The notes under the pieces are model-generated. The model was not told the origin of the DNA, did no database searches, and saw nothing but the letters and a program-made list of their open reading frames with translations. 64,000 bases of DNA from contig NC_072892.1 of NCBI RefSeq assembly GCF_027943255.1, positions 116,887,792 through 116,951,791 of the forward strand. Reading direction: 5' to 3'. The translations under genes and the position numbers were made by a program. This DNA comes from Anastrepha obliqua. Its lineage: Eukaryota > Arthropoda > Insecta > Diptera > Tephritidae. Of the stretch, positions 45,255-57,175 are shown in pieces. Position 1 is the stretch's first letter. Each line of letters begins with the position of its first letter.

Positions 45255-45550
45255 TATGGCGCTAAGTAGGAGAAAAAATTGCATCCTTTTTTGGGTATTT
45301 CTCTAAGGCTTTTGACAGAGTTTCGCGTTCAATTCTTGTTTAGAAATTAGCATGGCTCAGCTTCCATTCCATATCTCTCCGTTGGTTCGAGCCCTATCTT
45401 TTGAATCGTAGATGTTTGGTTGTTGTTGGCAATCATTTGTCGTCCTTTCATCGTGTTATCGGGAGTCCCCCAAGGTACAAATTTGTGGGGCCTCCTTTAC
45501 TTTTATCGAGCTATTTTTACTTCGATTAACAAATACTCCCAAAAGCGATT
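45255..45550 (+). pseudogene. LINE reverse transcriptase fragment
   Basis: The plus strand reads FSKAFDRVSRSILV (RT motif A), then LAWLSFHSISLRWFEPYLLN, RRCLVVVGNHLSSFHRVI and GVPQGTNLWG. It is a Jockey/CR1-group palm fragment that ends before the active-site YADD box. Frameshifts are present. Confidence 0.7.
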
Positions 45551-45559
45551 GATAAAGTT

Positions 45560-45850
45560 CTTTCTTTGTGTGCTAGTAGGTAAGTAGGTGAAACGGTTGA
45601 AGTGCTAGTCTGGCACTCCTGAAGTAGCACTAACGCGCCGTTTTGATACCATCATGAGACCTCCTACAGCCAGCCGGAGCTGTTGATATGGTAGAGAAGA
45701 TTGATGGGATGGGTTGGAGCTCTGTCTCAGTCTGCCAAAGAAAGGAACAACCAATGTCCTTAATCATCTGGCTTCCAAATCCGGATATTTACAGAGAAAG
45801 TGTTCACCAGTCTCCACAGCTTCTGCAAAGGAGTAAATAGTAAACCTTAG
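45560..45850. repeat. Probable LINE 3' untranslated fragment
   Basis: GTAGGTGAAACGGTTGAAGT, then CCTGAAGTAGCACTAACGCG and AAGATTGATGGGATGGG, look like the 3' untranslated region of an I/LOA-type LINE on the minus strand. The pattern resembles 16905-17240 (GTTAAAGTGG start) but I cannot align it in detail. Confidence 0.4.
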
Positions 45851-46879
45851 CGGTGTAGAGTATATTCATTGAACAAACACACATTGAAGCTTCAACTAGA
45901 ATACAAATTTGATAATTATATACTTACATACATTTTCTCACCCATTTCCGCACACTAAAAAGCAATTAGTCTAACAACAAAAATATTTTGCACAAATTTA
46001 AGAATCACTTTAAAAATATACAGATTGATGGCTTTAAAAGTAAACCCACAATTTAGTTGCTTTTCCAACGTCATTAGCATCATTAAAACAAAATGAACAA
46101 ACCGCCGCGTCATATTTATTTGCCAACAATACTGTTTTGAGGAAATAAGTATTTTCTTAATCCTGTTAATTATTTTTTCCGAGTGAAAAACAATGTGTGG
46201 ATTTGTTCACGCACCAAGTAGAAGAGGGTGCAATGTATTTTCGCAACCTTATTTATAGTATCAAATCTGCAAAGCAGGCACTGTTAGCTTAACGAAAAAT
46301 ACAGATGGAAAAACAAATATGATAACAATATTATATGTATGTACATGCTAATTTTTGGTACGGTTACAGAGATCGGATGTTTCTATTGTTATTTTAGAAG
46401 GAATGCCTGTAGGTATAACAAAGAAAGAATGCCTGTAGGAATAATACAAAGTATTTTCTATAACTTAAACTAAATGGGGGTTTATGCAGATTCCTGCTGC
46501 ATACAAATACTATCGTTAACTCGTTTGCGCACTAACCCACCGAGAAGAAAATTAATTATTTTAACAGCAAATACTTATAGGTACATATAAGTATATGTGC
46601 ATATACGCATATTGAGAGGCACACATCCTAGCATACTCATATGAAGGTAGGAGTTCCCACTTCCAATTGAACCTGTTGCTTATGACTCATGCAGCCCGAT
46701 TTTTATTAACCTTTAAATATTAAAACACCCGCTTAAAAATTCAAATGCCAATAGAATCTTCTTATTACTAAAATTAAAAATAGCAGTTAAATATGCAATG
46801 AGCGAAAATAGTCCGAAAAAATAATACTCGAAAATTACTTTTCAGTTTAAAGTAAAAAATATGTTAAAATAATACCAAA
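45851..46879. other. AT-rich spacer
   Basis: No gene recognised. Short TATGTATG runs near 46340 and 46590. Confidence 0.4.
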
Positions 46880-47900
46880 TTATGAAGTTACTTTTGTTCG
46901 ATATGACCACCTTTTGCCTTGACTATGGCCATGAGACGGTCCAGAAACGAATCGCAAGCTGCCCGAATGTGACTTGCAGGTATTTTGGCCCACTTGGGGA
47001 CAATAGCTCTTTTCAGCGCCTCGTGACTGGTGAATTTTTTAGTTCCGACTTTGCTCTCCAAAATTACCCAAAGAGAATAATCCATCGGATTCGCGTCTGG
47101 TGAATTTGAGAACCATTGTGTGGATGTTTTGAAGTTCGGAACGTTGGTTCACTCGAGTGAGACTGTGCCGAGTCCTGTTAAAACGTTCATGGTCTACCAT
47201 CAAAATATTTGTCTACCCACGGCTTCAAAGCAACCTCCAGAATATATGTATATACTCGTTTTGGGTGTTAGACCGAGCTCCTCCTTTTATTTGTGATGTG
47301 CGTCTTAATGTTGTTCTACAAATGGAGGGACCTACAGTTTGAAGCCGACTCCGAACGGCAGATATTTTTTTATGAGGAGCTTTTTCATTTTCATGGCGGG
47401 AATATACTCAGAGGCTTACCATTGCCTACCGAGGGCCCAAAATACTCTCCCGATAATATTTCGCATTTACCTTGACGTCAGGAGAGAGTCCATCTGCGGT
47501 TAAAGCGGCCCAAACCATTACCTGTAGCGGGTGCTGCCTCCTGGTGGCCAATCGATGACTCAAATTCTCGTATGAACGGTAGGTCAGATAAGCCCTATCG
47601 TTTTGGGAGTTTACGAATTTCTCAATTTGAAAGATTTTCTCGTCAGAAAACACAATGTTCGGAAATTTACCGCTTTCGGCCAAGGAAAGCAACTTCTTCG
47701 TTCCCTGAACTATGACTGGGTGCTGCTTTGGTGTGATATCATGCGCCATTTGGGTCTTGTAAGGCTTGACTTTGAAATAATTTTTCTGTATGCGGCAGAT
47801 GCTACGGTCAGATATTTTTAGTTCTCTCGCCATTTGATTGGCACTTCGTCGGGGACTTCGCCCAAAACGCTTCTTCACTTTTTTTGACGTGATAACGTCT
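46880..47900 (-). pseudogene. Tc1/mariner transposase, split by a SINE
   Basis: The minus strand 47878-47450 reads KKRFGRSPRRSANQMARELK, ISDRSICRIQKNYFKVKPYK, FPNIVFSDEKIFQIEKFVNS (first catalytic Asp), QHPLQVMVWAALTADGLSP and VKVNAKYYRESIL. After the SINE (47245-47440) it resumes at 47085 with MDYSLWVILESKVGTKKF (third Asp in MDYSLW), ALKRAIVPKWAKIPASHIRA and LDRLMAIVKAKGGHIEQK, the natural C-terminus. The second catalytic block is mostly lost at 47090-47240. Upstream of the frame, 47900-48050 is probably the element's 5' part. Confidence 0.85.
47245..47440 (-). mobile_element. SINE fragment inserted in a Tc1/mariner
   Basis: It matches the SINE body from the 3' end (GGTGTTAGACCGAGCTCCTC) through GCCGACTCCGAACGGCAGAT to CATTGCCTACCGAGGG. 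The tRNA-like head is missing. It lies between two parts of one transposase frame, so it inserted after the transposon did. It contains a small CATTTT duplication near 47390. Confidence 0.85.
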
Positions 47901-47984
47901 TATAATTCGATTTAGCCGGCTGCACGCACGAAAAAATGTGTCGTTACCTTGCTCATTAGTGTTATCTTGCTCATTTGTCGTTAG

Positions 47985-48640
47985 CTTGAATGAACTGCAA
48001 GCGAAAGCGCGGAACGAACAAAGCAAACGAACGGCAACGTTCGACATCTTGCTCTCTCCTACTTAAGTGAGCGTATATATGTACTCATATGTACATATGT
48101 ACATATATAAATTCACGTATTTGTACTTGCATATGCCGTATTGATTATTATTAATTTGATTTACTTGAAGAATTTAAAATAAAACCAAGTTTGTTAATAA
48201 TACCTGTTGTTTTAATGTTATTATTATTAATTTTTTTATTATACATGAAGGAAAAAATTTATGGTAATATTTACCATATACCTTATAAGATATGTTGTAT
48301 ACTAATATTTGTATATAAACATGCATATACATATACAATTTCGCGCAATTTTCAAAAAGAACAAATCTATATGTAAAGATGCATACAAATCATATGGACA
48401 TATCAAATATACGAATCTATTCCGTATGCAAGCAAATGTAAGTTAATGTGCTTGAACTGCAAGCGAGAGCGCGGAACGAACGACAAAGAGCACAATCGGC
48501 CCCCGCGTTCGGCAACGTTCGACATCTGGCTCTGTCCTACTTGAGTGAGCATATATATGTATGTATATGTATGTATATGCGCATTTGTATATAAATTCAC
48601 ATACTTGTATTTGTATATGCCTTCTTTCTGTGTGCATGGT
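47985..48640. repeat. Two direct copies of an unidentified sequence of about 165-190 bp
   Basis: Copy A at about 47993-48150 and copy B at about 48452-48630 share GAACTGCAAGCG(A/G)(A/G)AGCGCGGA, CGGCAACGTTCGACATCT, GAGTGAGC-type and TATAAATTCAC blocks in the same order. Copy B has a short insertion of about 20 bp. Copy A touches the 5' side of the Tc1/mariner at 46880-47900. The spacer is AT-rich. It could be terminal parts of one element or a tandem duplication. Confidence 0.6.
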
Positions 48641-51025
48641 AATGAACCAATTCTCTGTTGAGAATAAACGATGATAGGAAAAATAGAAAATGAAAGGGAG
48701 TGTTTCAAGTGTAATGTGTCTTGAGAAAGTCAAATCGATGATGATGCCTCTAAGTGTTGTTGACTTATTAACGTCTGATGCACAATCGAAATTGAACATA
48801 TCTTTTATGAATTTGATAAATGTTTCGTCATTTTTCACGTTTGTGTAAATGTACCTTGATCAATTCCATTACGATTCCATTTACCTCCTTCTCTATATCT
48901 ATACAAAATATCTATCAAACAAATAAAATTAAAATTTTGTTTTGAAAATTGCAACCATTCCATCAATATTTTCTTATGACGTTGTCACGTTAAACTATCG
49001 TCAGTAAACCGACTTTACAGACAACCTCTTTTGTTGCAGTCTTTTGATGACCACCTCCGTGACGTTTGTTCGAGCTCATGAACTATCTCTGGTTGTGATT
49101 TTCCCGTCAAGTATAATGCAATCACACTATTACGTTTGAAGTCCACTACATATTTTCTTGTTTTTGCGTTTACGCTCGTCAAAATGCTTTTGCGCGCTTG
49201 TAAATATTACTCTGGACTGTGATTTAGCCAACTAACAGACAGCTGATCCCTGTGCATTAGCTGCACGAGCAGTGTGAAGCTGGTTACACTTCGATGTGTA
49301 CTGGTTACACTTCGAGTGTCGGACCTTGTACTTATGTTGTTACATGAAGGAAAGCGCGAAGATAGTGGGGATAAGTAAACGGGAGCTCCAACGAAGGCAG
49401 TACCGACGTTAGTGACGACAAGAACAACTGCAGTGGTTAGAGAGCGTGAATACGAATTCGATTGCAACGACAATTGGATGTGCAGGAGCGGCGAGGACGA
49501 ATTATTAAAGAGGGACGTGAACACATACATATGTATATGTACATACCAGTGGTGTACACAGTTTCAGTGCGATCGTACCAGGCGAAGTGAAGTCGATTGT
49601 TCTGGTCGCGCAATTGAGGTAACCACATGAGATATGGTCTATAAAATCTGCTGTATAATAAGACGACTGAAAAGGCTATATCCATATTTGACGGTATTTC
49701 AATTTTACATAAATATCTGTATATGCAAGAACTGTCCGCAAGCTATGCTGCGTTTTCTCATTGGCGCAATCGTTTGAAAATTTCAAAAGAGGAATATTAT
49801 AATGAGATTTTATAACCGCGAACGAGTCATACATATATGTATTCCAATAATAGATAATTTTCTTGACGATTCAAGACCGAAAAAAACCTAGGTTACTCTA
49901 TTGGCCAACAAGATCATGGCCACATGAGATGCGCTATTTATTTAGAGGTTACTTGAAATAGTTCCTTTTCATCAACATTCAATGAATCTCAAAAATATAA
50001 GAATCCCAAAATTATAAATTTTTTTTCAACATTTTATCAGCTTACTTTTCCTTAAACTCAAATATAATGTACCATTTTTTAGAAAAATTTACGAAAATGT
50101 TCAAAATACTTGCATCACTTGAAATGGAATCGTTTCTAAGTATATTGGATGTCCATACATAACAAACCGGAGGAACATTTTCTATGCGTCCAGTTGTGGG
50201 TCTACGTTGACAAATATCTGAGTTCTCTATTAGCAAAGATAGAGTTGTGTAGAGCTGCAAGACATTGCAATCAATAATATTTAAGGTGAGAGTTATTTTC
50301 CGCACGTGCTGTTTGTGTAGTTTCGGCAAAGGAAACAAAATGTTTTTTTTTTGTTTTCATTCGCATCATAACATGGCTTTATAACGACGTTTTCTCAAAA
50401 GTATTCCCCAAAATCCGACTCACTCTAGCGTAAATAAGTACATACATATACACTTATACTCACACATTCTTCCTTACTTTCCGCTGTGTTTTCCAAAATC
50501 CGAGACGTGGTAGCGCAAAATTTCACACGCAGTGCCTTCAATAAATTAACACCAACCACTTGTTGGTAAATTATTGTTGCATGTGTGGTTGCTGCTTTGA
50601 GTCTACTTATATGTACAAACTTATTTATATTTGTATGTATGAGATCATGAGTAATCCGTTTGAGTAGGCGCTAATTGTTTTCGTTGCACATTTATGAAGA
50701 GAAATTTTTAAAGAAGGTAAATGTAAGTTTGTGCAAAGTTAAGTATTTCTTGTATTATAAAATAGGATTTGATTTTTGTAGCTGTCGCGGCTGGCTTAGC
50801 ACTAGTGCCTGCTCTGAACTCTATTTTCTAAGGCCTTTTAAGAGTTTCTTGGCATATCCCCTGATTAGCATTTCACTAAAAGTTTAATCATCTCCGGATA
50901 GTGATTCTGTTCCGGTGGGATTCGCACGAAGATGACATCTGCTGCTCTGCTATCAATCTTTTAGGTAGGGTGTCATCAGATTGGAGGTACTTTTCCATTA
51001 GGGTTTTTTTGGCAGATCACGCGTG
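48641..51025. other. Spacer
   Basis: No gene recognised. A short direct duplication ACTGGTTACACTTCGA occurs near 49282-49315. The 98-codon minus frame 50042-50338 is of unknown nature and lacks a motif. Confidence 0.4.
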
Positions 51026-51700
51026 ACTAACGTCAAACTAAATACATCATTTTTTTACAGTGTTCATTGGCATGTAATCGTGAAAAGACTTCCGCCTGAG
51101 CAACGTTTACAAATCGTACAATTGTATTCCGAAAATCGATACTCTGTGAAAAGTGTTCAACTTATGCTATTCAGCGCTGAGGCTCATTTTCGGCTTAACG
51201 ATTACGCCAATAAGCAAAATTGCCGTATTCGGGCTAAATAACAACCCGTAGCCATTCTAGAACAGCCATTAAATCCATTCAAAATAACAGTTTGGTGCAG
51301 CCTATGGGCTGAAGGAATCATCAGCCCATATTTCTTGATAGACGAGACTGGCGCTAATGCACAACATTTGGCTCCAACAAGACTGCACTTCTTGTCGCAC
51401 AGCCCGTGAAATAATGGATTTACTGCGTCGTTGAGCAATTTATCTCTGGCCTCGAAGCAGTGGATTGAGCACAAAGATCATGTGAGGAGTATGTAAGGTC
51501 TAAATACTTTGTAGATAAACCAGTCTTGAACGAGGTATTGGAAACCAACATTACTAAAGTTATTCACGCGCCACCGACCGAAATCCTCCAGCGAGTCATT
51601 TAAAATTGTTGTTTACGAATGGCCGAATACGGCGCAGTTGCGGCCTAGATTTGAAAGGAATTATCTTTAAAAAATTGATTTTATGAATGGTTCTACACAA
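51026..51700 (+). pseudogene. Mariner, rosa-like, internally deleted
   Basis: The plus strand reads VKRLPPEQRLQIVQLYSENR, YSVKSVQL, then directly MLFSAEAHFRLNDYANKQNC. The helix-turn-helix domain is thus fused to the first catalytic block by deletion of about 100 residues, and the block itself is FSAEAHF instead of FSDEAHF (catalytic Asp lost). It continues with LEQPLNPFKITVWCSLWAEG and IISPYFLIDETGANAQHL. A damaged second block follows near 51370. Stops are present. Confidence 0.8.
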
Positions 51701-51764
51701 AAATAATAAAGAGAATAAAATACGATGCCTCTAAATTGGTCAACCTTTTTATACACTATATATA

Positions 51765-51985
51765 TATTTGGCGCTTACACTCTCCTGCCGAGCTCTTCCT
51801 CCTATGTATGGCATGCGTCCTGATACTGCTCCACAAATGGAGGAACCTACAGTTTTAAGCCGACTCCGAACGGTAAATGGTTTTTATGAAGACTATTTTA
51901 TGGCAGAAATATATTCGGAGGTTTCCTATTGCCTGCCGAGGGGCGACCGCTATTAGAAAAAATGTTTTCCATCATTTTGCTGTTT
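51765..51985 (-). mobile_element. SINE fragment
   Basis: It matches the SINE from the ATATAT tail and AGCGCCAAA-type 3' end through the whole body to TTTCATGCACGGAGATATCG. The B box and A box are lost. It is about 65 bp downstream of the mariner relic. Confidence 0.85.
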
Positions 51986-52084
51986 CATGCACGGAGATAT
52001 CGTAAACTGGCATAGGAGCGACCAACTACCGTAGTATGGTTGTGGACCATGATGCATGAAAATTGTGGATGAAGCTAAGACTCA

Positions 52085-52655
52085 CACCGAGCTGTGGCGC
52101 TATGCGTGATTATGCTGATGAATATTCACGGATGGAGCTTAATTTTTGGTGGTTAGTTGCGTACGTCGCTCTTGATGCACTGCTGATAATCGAAAACTTC
52201 GTTCAATTGTTAACCATCTAATTAAGGTTCGTGTTTGGGGCTGTTTCTCCTGTTATTTGTGTTTATCGCCAAGTTGAATGCAGTTTTGGTGAATAAAATT
52301 TACCAAAAAGCATCATTGCCATTGTTTGCGAAGAAGTTTGGAAGAATTAGCTAACCTTGGATTTTACAAGAAGGCAACGAACCCAAGCAACCAAACCGAA
52401 GGTGCGTAAAGTGGCAACCGCAAAATGCGATTAACATATTGGATTAGCCTTCACAGTCACTTGATGCCAATCCCATGAAAAATATTTGGGCAGTAGTTAA
52501 GCAAAAACTCAAAAGAAAACAAATATGGGCGGACAAAGAGTGTTGAAGTCGAATTTGGGTGATTTTGGAACCGATAACCTCCATAATTTGCGCAGAAATT
52601 AATATAAAGTATGGCGCGAAGATGTGACCCTATTATTGCTAATGGAGGTGACTAT
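52085..52655 (+). pseudogene. Tc1-like transposon relic
   Basis: The plus strand reads KVRVWGCFS (near 52225), then LEELANLGFYK, and ISLHSHLMPIPMKNIWAVVK followed by QKLKRKQ near 52445-52525. The last is a damaged DLNPIENIWAVLKQKLK block (here MKNIW, so the final catalytic Glu is replaced by Lys). GGAGGTGACTA at 52646-52656 is the probable right tip, matching the tip at 44134 inverted. It is the same family as 44133-45195. Confidence 0.7.
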
Positions 52656-54997
52656 ACTTTTATAGAATAAATTGCGTATAAGAAATATGACAAGTCCATC
52701 CAAGGAATTCTACGTTTATGTATTACTTCACGGACAATTTTTATTGTATGATTTATTAAACTAATTAATCTGTATTCACTACCTTTTTTGTGTTTAATTT
52801 CTTCGGCAGTGTTATAAAAGTTGTTTTAAACCAATTTTGTGGGAATTGTCCAGTGTCATTGCTGCACTCGTATGTAAATAAAAATTTTTGAGAATACGGG
52901 AACCTTATCTTCATTAGAGGAATAAAATTATGTGCTTCAAGCTGGTATAAGGCCAAGGCAGAAAACCGGTACTTGAGCGGTATTTTGAATTTAGGCCAAA
53001 TCTTGGAACTAGTAAGAGGGCAAATGGTTACAATATTTAACTCAAAGTATTTAAGCTTCTAGTGCGTGGTAAAGACAAATTTGATGGTATCGCCATTTCT
53101 ATTTTCCCCTATAAATTTCCATTTCAATTACGCATCATTCTCCGCTGGCATTTTAGGAGCTTATTTTTATAGAAGAAAATTTATTAACTCATAAAAATGT
53201 TGCAACATCAATAAGCTGTAAATTATTATATGGTAAGGCACGCACCGGCGGAAAACACTAAACGACCGCAACCACTACCTTCCGCTAAATTTGTACATAT
53301 TTTCAACCAACAAAAACAATACGGAAAGCACAAAAAAGAAAAAAAAACTTAATATACAACAAAAGCAGCTACAAAATACCAGTTTGCTGCGAACTAACGG
53401 TAATAACAGCTGTGGTCTCGCAGCTAAGGACAAGCTGTGCATTGTTAGCTTTGCGTTTGAATGTGGCATGCCGCCGCACGTACGCTAAAATATGCTGCGT
53501 CAGTCTCATCAACACAGCAGCCTCCGTCATCTTTACTCCCCACACCTATACTCAGCTACACATCTGCATGCACACACATACATACATAATCGTAGCGCTT
53601 TAGCACTTTGATCAACCCCAAGCGGCCACCTCATTATTCCATAACTTACTTGCTCGTTATTTGTGCCGTTTACGCCTACTGCGGCTAAAGACTTATGAGC
53701 ATACCAACATTCACTTTTCCATTGCGCCAACTAAATTTGTTTAGTTTGTGTGCGTAGCTGGGTGTAAATATGTATGGCAGCGCAAACACGAAATTGCCGT
53801 GCCGACAATAATGTGCGAACGTCAGCATTTGCTTCGGCGTTGAGGCAGAAAATTATTATAATTTTGTAATTTATTTTAAAGCAGCGCATAAATGGTTTGC
53901 ACCACCTATCACCTCCCTGCACTAATCCACTACGCAGCCCAGCCAATTGGCATGCAAGACACGCAGTTAGTGCGAGCAAAAAAGCACAGCTACACAGACA
54001 CGCACACTCACATAGCAAAATAAACCCACCGCTTGCCGATTACTTGTGCATAGTGAGACATGCAATGATGTGTGGCAAACTCATCCGGTGGTAATCATAA
54101 TAATGGCCAAGTTCACGACTATCAAAGTGCCAGCTGAGGCAACTACAACAGTGCTTGGCTGCGTTTGGTTGGGGCAGGCAAGCAGCCAGGAAGAGAGTTT
54201 GCAGGCGCAGAGATGAGTTTCGGCCTTTGTCTGTGACTGTGTCTGTGTCGTACGCTCCGTTGGCTATCGGAATAATGAGCCCTGGTGACAATGTCGGTTG
54301 TATACTGCTGATATTTTAAGATTGCCGTTCAAGGAATGCGGCCAATGTTGCGGTCGTTGTGTGTCGATGTGTAAGCGCACCCGTGTGTGTGTGCGTGTTT
54401 GTGAACTTGTTAATATTCTAAACGAGCAGAAATAAACATGGAAATTCTATTTTCCGAAATACTTATCAAGGTAGAAACTAATTTCATTAGCTGGAGTATT
54501 TATGTTAAAATTTGTAGTTTTAAATTGCGCTAATGATGTGCGTTAATGCGCTGATGCTGAAGCAAAGTAATATTTAGAAATCGATTTGCTCAATGAACCT
54601 AATTTCAGAGTCTGTGTCAAAGTGCTGTGCTGAGAAATTTTCTATTTCATAGTTGCATACAAAAAAAACTATAATTAAAATTATTTTAGTAACAAAATTT
54701 CCACATTTAATAGATCCTTCAGCATTCCCTTAGAATATTTCTAATATGTCTACCGACTTGAGCTTCCAGGTGGCTTCCTAAAATATAATTTTCTATCAAT
54801 TTATGGACACCAACTCTTAAAAGAGCATCCTTGAACAGGATGAAAAAACTGATTTAAAAAATTACATCTTCGGTGGGGCACCTCGGATTTGGAAATGTAT
54901 GGAAATATGATACATTTTGACTATTCTACCTATTTTTTCATGGTAAATCTATATTTAGGCTATCTTTTACGGTGATTTAGCTTACTTGCACGTGTAT
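52656..54997. other. Spacer, possible host sequence
   Basis: No transposon recognised. GC content and complexity are higher at 53400-54300, and CA/GT runs occur near 53570 and 54380-54400. Short frames on both strands lack motifs. Confidence 0.35.
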
Positions 54998-55690
54998 AAG
55001 TGTACGAGGGCGGTTCAATAAGTACCCGTGTTTGATGACAGTGGGCGTTCCTGAGGGAAGTTGGTATTAGCATCGTGCTGCCGTCTATCAAATGACGGCA
55101 AAACAAATTTCAAATTTGGATTTGGCAGCTATTCGAGTAAGACGTGTTTCGTGGTTTTCACTCAGAGGGAAAAATAGCAGTATCGTTTTTGGATGGGAAA
55201 AATGTGAGGAGATAAAAGCAAACTTGGATGCTGTCAATGTCTATAGGAGCGTCAAAAGTCCACGACATGATTTTCGCTGGTCGACGAACGAAAGCGCGCG
55301 AAGTAACAGAGGCCATAGGTGTGTCGACCGGAAGGGCAATTAATATTTTAAATGATAAGTTGGCGATGAAAAATTTGTCGACTCGATGGGTGCCGCGATT
55401 GCTCACAAGCAACAACAAGCGGATGCGACTGTTAACTTCGAAGCAGTGTTTTGAGAAATTTAAGCGAAATCCGAAGGAATTTTTGCGTCGAGTTGTCGCC
55501 ATTGATGCAACTTGCATTCATCATTAACTAAGCAAGAATCAAAGCAATGGATTTCTCCCGGTGAATCTGCTCCAAAGAAGGTGAAGACAGTCCCATCGGC
55601 CGAAAGGTCATGGTGACGATGCAGAAATGGAAGTTTTTTGGCATTCGGATGCTTTCCCCATTTTTCGAGCAGCAATGTGTCATCGTCGAT
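54998..55690 (+). pseudogene. Mariner relic
   Basis: The left tip is CGAGGGCGGTTCAATAAGTA. The plus strand reads ASKVHDMIFAGRRTKAREVT, EAIGVSTGRAINILNDKLAM, KNLSTRWVPRLLTSNNKRMR and FKRNPKEFLRRVVAIDATCI. The last corresponds to the MDETWIHH block with Glu and Trp changed, so the first catalytic Asp is kept in an altered context. After a frame change SPGESAPKKVKTVPSAE and KVMVTM appear. The rest, including the second and third catalytic blocks, is missing because piggyBac-like sequence follows. Confidence 0.75.
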
Positions 55691-55699
55691 TCAAAATTT

Positions 55700-56560
55700 T
55701 AACACGATATATTCGCCAAAGAACCGGTAAAGCTTCGCATATTCTTAATATCTAGAATTTCTTGAATGGAAACCTTAAGCCGTATTTCGCCGGTTTTGAT
55801 GGAACATATTGTGTGAATTTAGTACGGCCTCGAGAAAATAGTTGCTCGTCAATAGTAAAATTTTCATGCGGATCATATTTATCATTGACGAGGCCGTACT
55901 AAATTCACACAATATGTTCCATCAGAACCGGCTAAATACGGTATACAAATCTGGTGGGCCTATGACTCCCAAAAAAATATCCGTTTCAAGAAGAAATATA
56001 TTGTGGCCGATCAGAAGTAGAAGGGCGTGAATTTGATCAAGGGGAAAATGTGATGATACAATTATTCAACCAATATACGAACAGTGCCCGTACAATACAA
56101 ATGGTCACTTACTTCACACTGAAACGGTCAACAAGTCGATGTACCTTTGCTTTCTTTTGCAACATGTTGGATAGGGTAGCATTGGCAATGATTTTAATTC
56201 GTAAGGAAGTTAATGGGCTAAAAAAAAAAAAAATGAAGCGAGACGACATTTTTTGACGACTTTATCGAATACATTTGGCCTTGCAAACTTAACCCAGCCG
56301 TTATTTCTCAATTCACTACTCGTTTGGTCATGGAATCATTTTTCAATAAACCAATTACTATCCCTGGGAATATTTTAGTCTAGCAACCAACCGGAGTCGA
56401 CACACTCATAGCGAAGAGAGATTGTCGTCTTTGTCTACAAGGATGCTAAATGCTTCGTCGTCCGTTTCTATTGTATTGTGTGCAAGAATGCAGTACGTCA
56501 GCAGCACTCAATGATCTCTTATACATGTTTTGCCTGCCTTCCACCAAATCCATAAATAGA
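55700..56560 (+). pseudogene. piggyBac-type transposase fragment
   Basis: The plus strand reads TKFTQYVPSEPAKYGIQIWW and AYDSQKNIRF near 55895-55975, the PxKPxKYGxK block of piggyBac transposases. Then LKRSTSRCTFAFFCNMLDRV and ALAMILIRKEVNG (56120-56220) match the N-x-W-P-x-x-x-FYNMLD-x-A block. The end has RRHFLTTLSNTF and, near 56440-56510, FYCIVCKNAVRQQHSM, part of the cysteine-rich end (C-x2-C...HS). The sequence from 55889 to 55941 also occurs inverted at 55780-55832. Several frames are needed and no tips were found. Confidence 0.65.
55780..55941. repeat. 53-bp inverted duplication inside the piggyBac fragment
   Basis: Arms 55780-55832 and 55889-55941 match at 51 of 53 bases by my reading, around a 56-bp loop. 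The right arm encodes part of the piggyBac protein in the expected orientation. The left arm is the reversed copy. Confidence 0.85.
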
Positions 56561-56759
56561 TATCATTCCATAAATTTCATTGTAATCAACGTTTTCTTTT
56601 GTTCAACTTTCTTCGAAATGAGTAAAAATAAAGATTAAAACAAAAAAATTCTGTTTTTCGTACACCATAATGTTTTCAGCGATTATTTTTGCTTCAGTAG
56701 GCAGCTCAATGCATGCCTCTAACTTTATTACTAATGGCCTAAGAAATGAAGAATACAGC

Positions 56760-57175
56760 TAAATAAGAACAAATCAGTAGTCGACGAGGCCAAATATCTG
56801 ATGCCAAGGCGCTGGAAAGCTCATGTAAAGAAAAAACGAGAATAGCTTGACTTGAAATTAACTAAGATATATTATGCCATTGGTAGGCGCTCAAGCTTAT
56901 CAATCCCCAACAAATTACTTATCTACAAACAAACACTAAGACCGGTTTGGACTTACAGTAAACAATTCTGGGATGCGCAAGCCATAAGTACAACACCTCT
57001 ATCCAACGTCCACAAAATAAAAAACCTTCGAAGCATAGTAAACGCGCCATACTATATAAGGAATAGCGACCGTCATCGAGATCTTGGTATAGCAACTGTT
57101 ACTGAAGTAACGAAGCAGTTTTCCATAGCTTACAAACAACGACTAGAAAACCAAGTTAATGATACAGCATTCAGC
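56760..57175 (+). pseudogene. Jockey-like LINE fragment, RT thumb
   Basis: The plus strand reads LKLTKIYYAIGRRSSLSIPN, KLLIYKQTLRPVWTYSKQFW, DAQAISTTPLSNVHKIKNLR and SIVNAPYYIRNSDRHRDLGI, then ATVTEVTKQFSIAYKQRLEN. This is the region after the RT active site in Jockey elements (KxLxYKxxLxPxWTYxxQLWG, NAPWYxRN, HRDLxI). The frame is open for 118 codons, with an earlier part (VDEAKYL, at about 56782) shifted. Confidence 0.85.

Noticed and set aside
53281..54300. Several short open frames in a higher-complexity stretch
   Set aside because: Open on both strands, no conserved motif, CA-rich flanks; no evidence for a gene from sequence alone.
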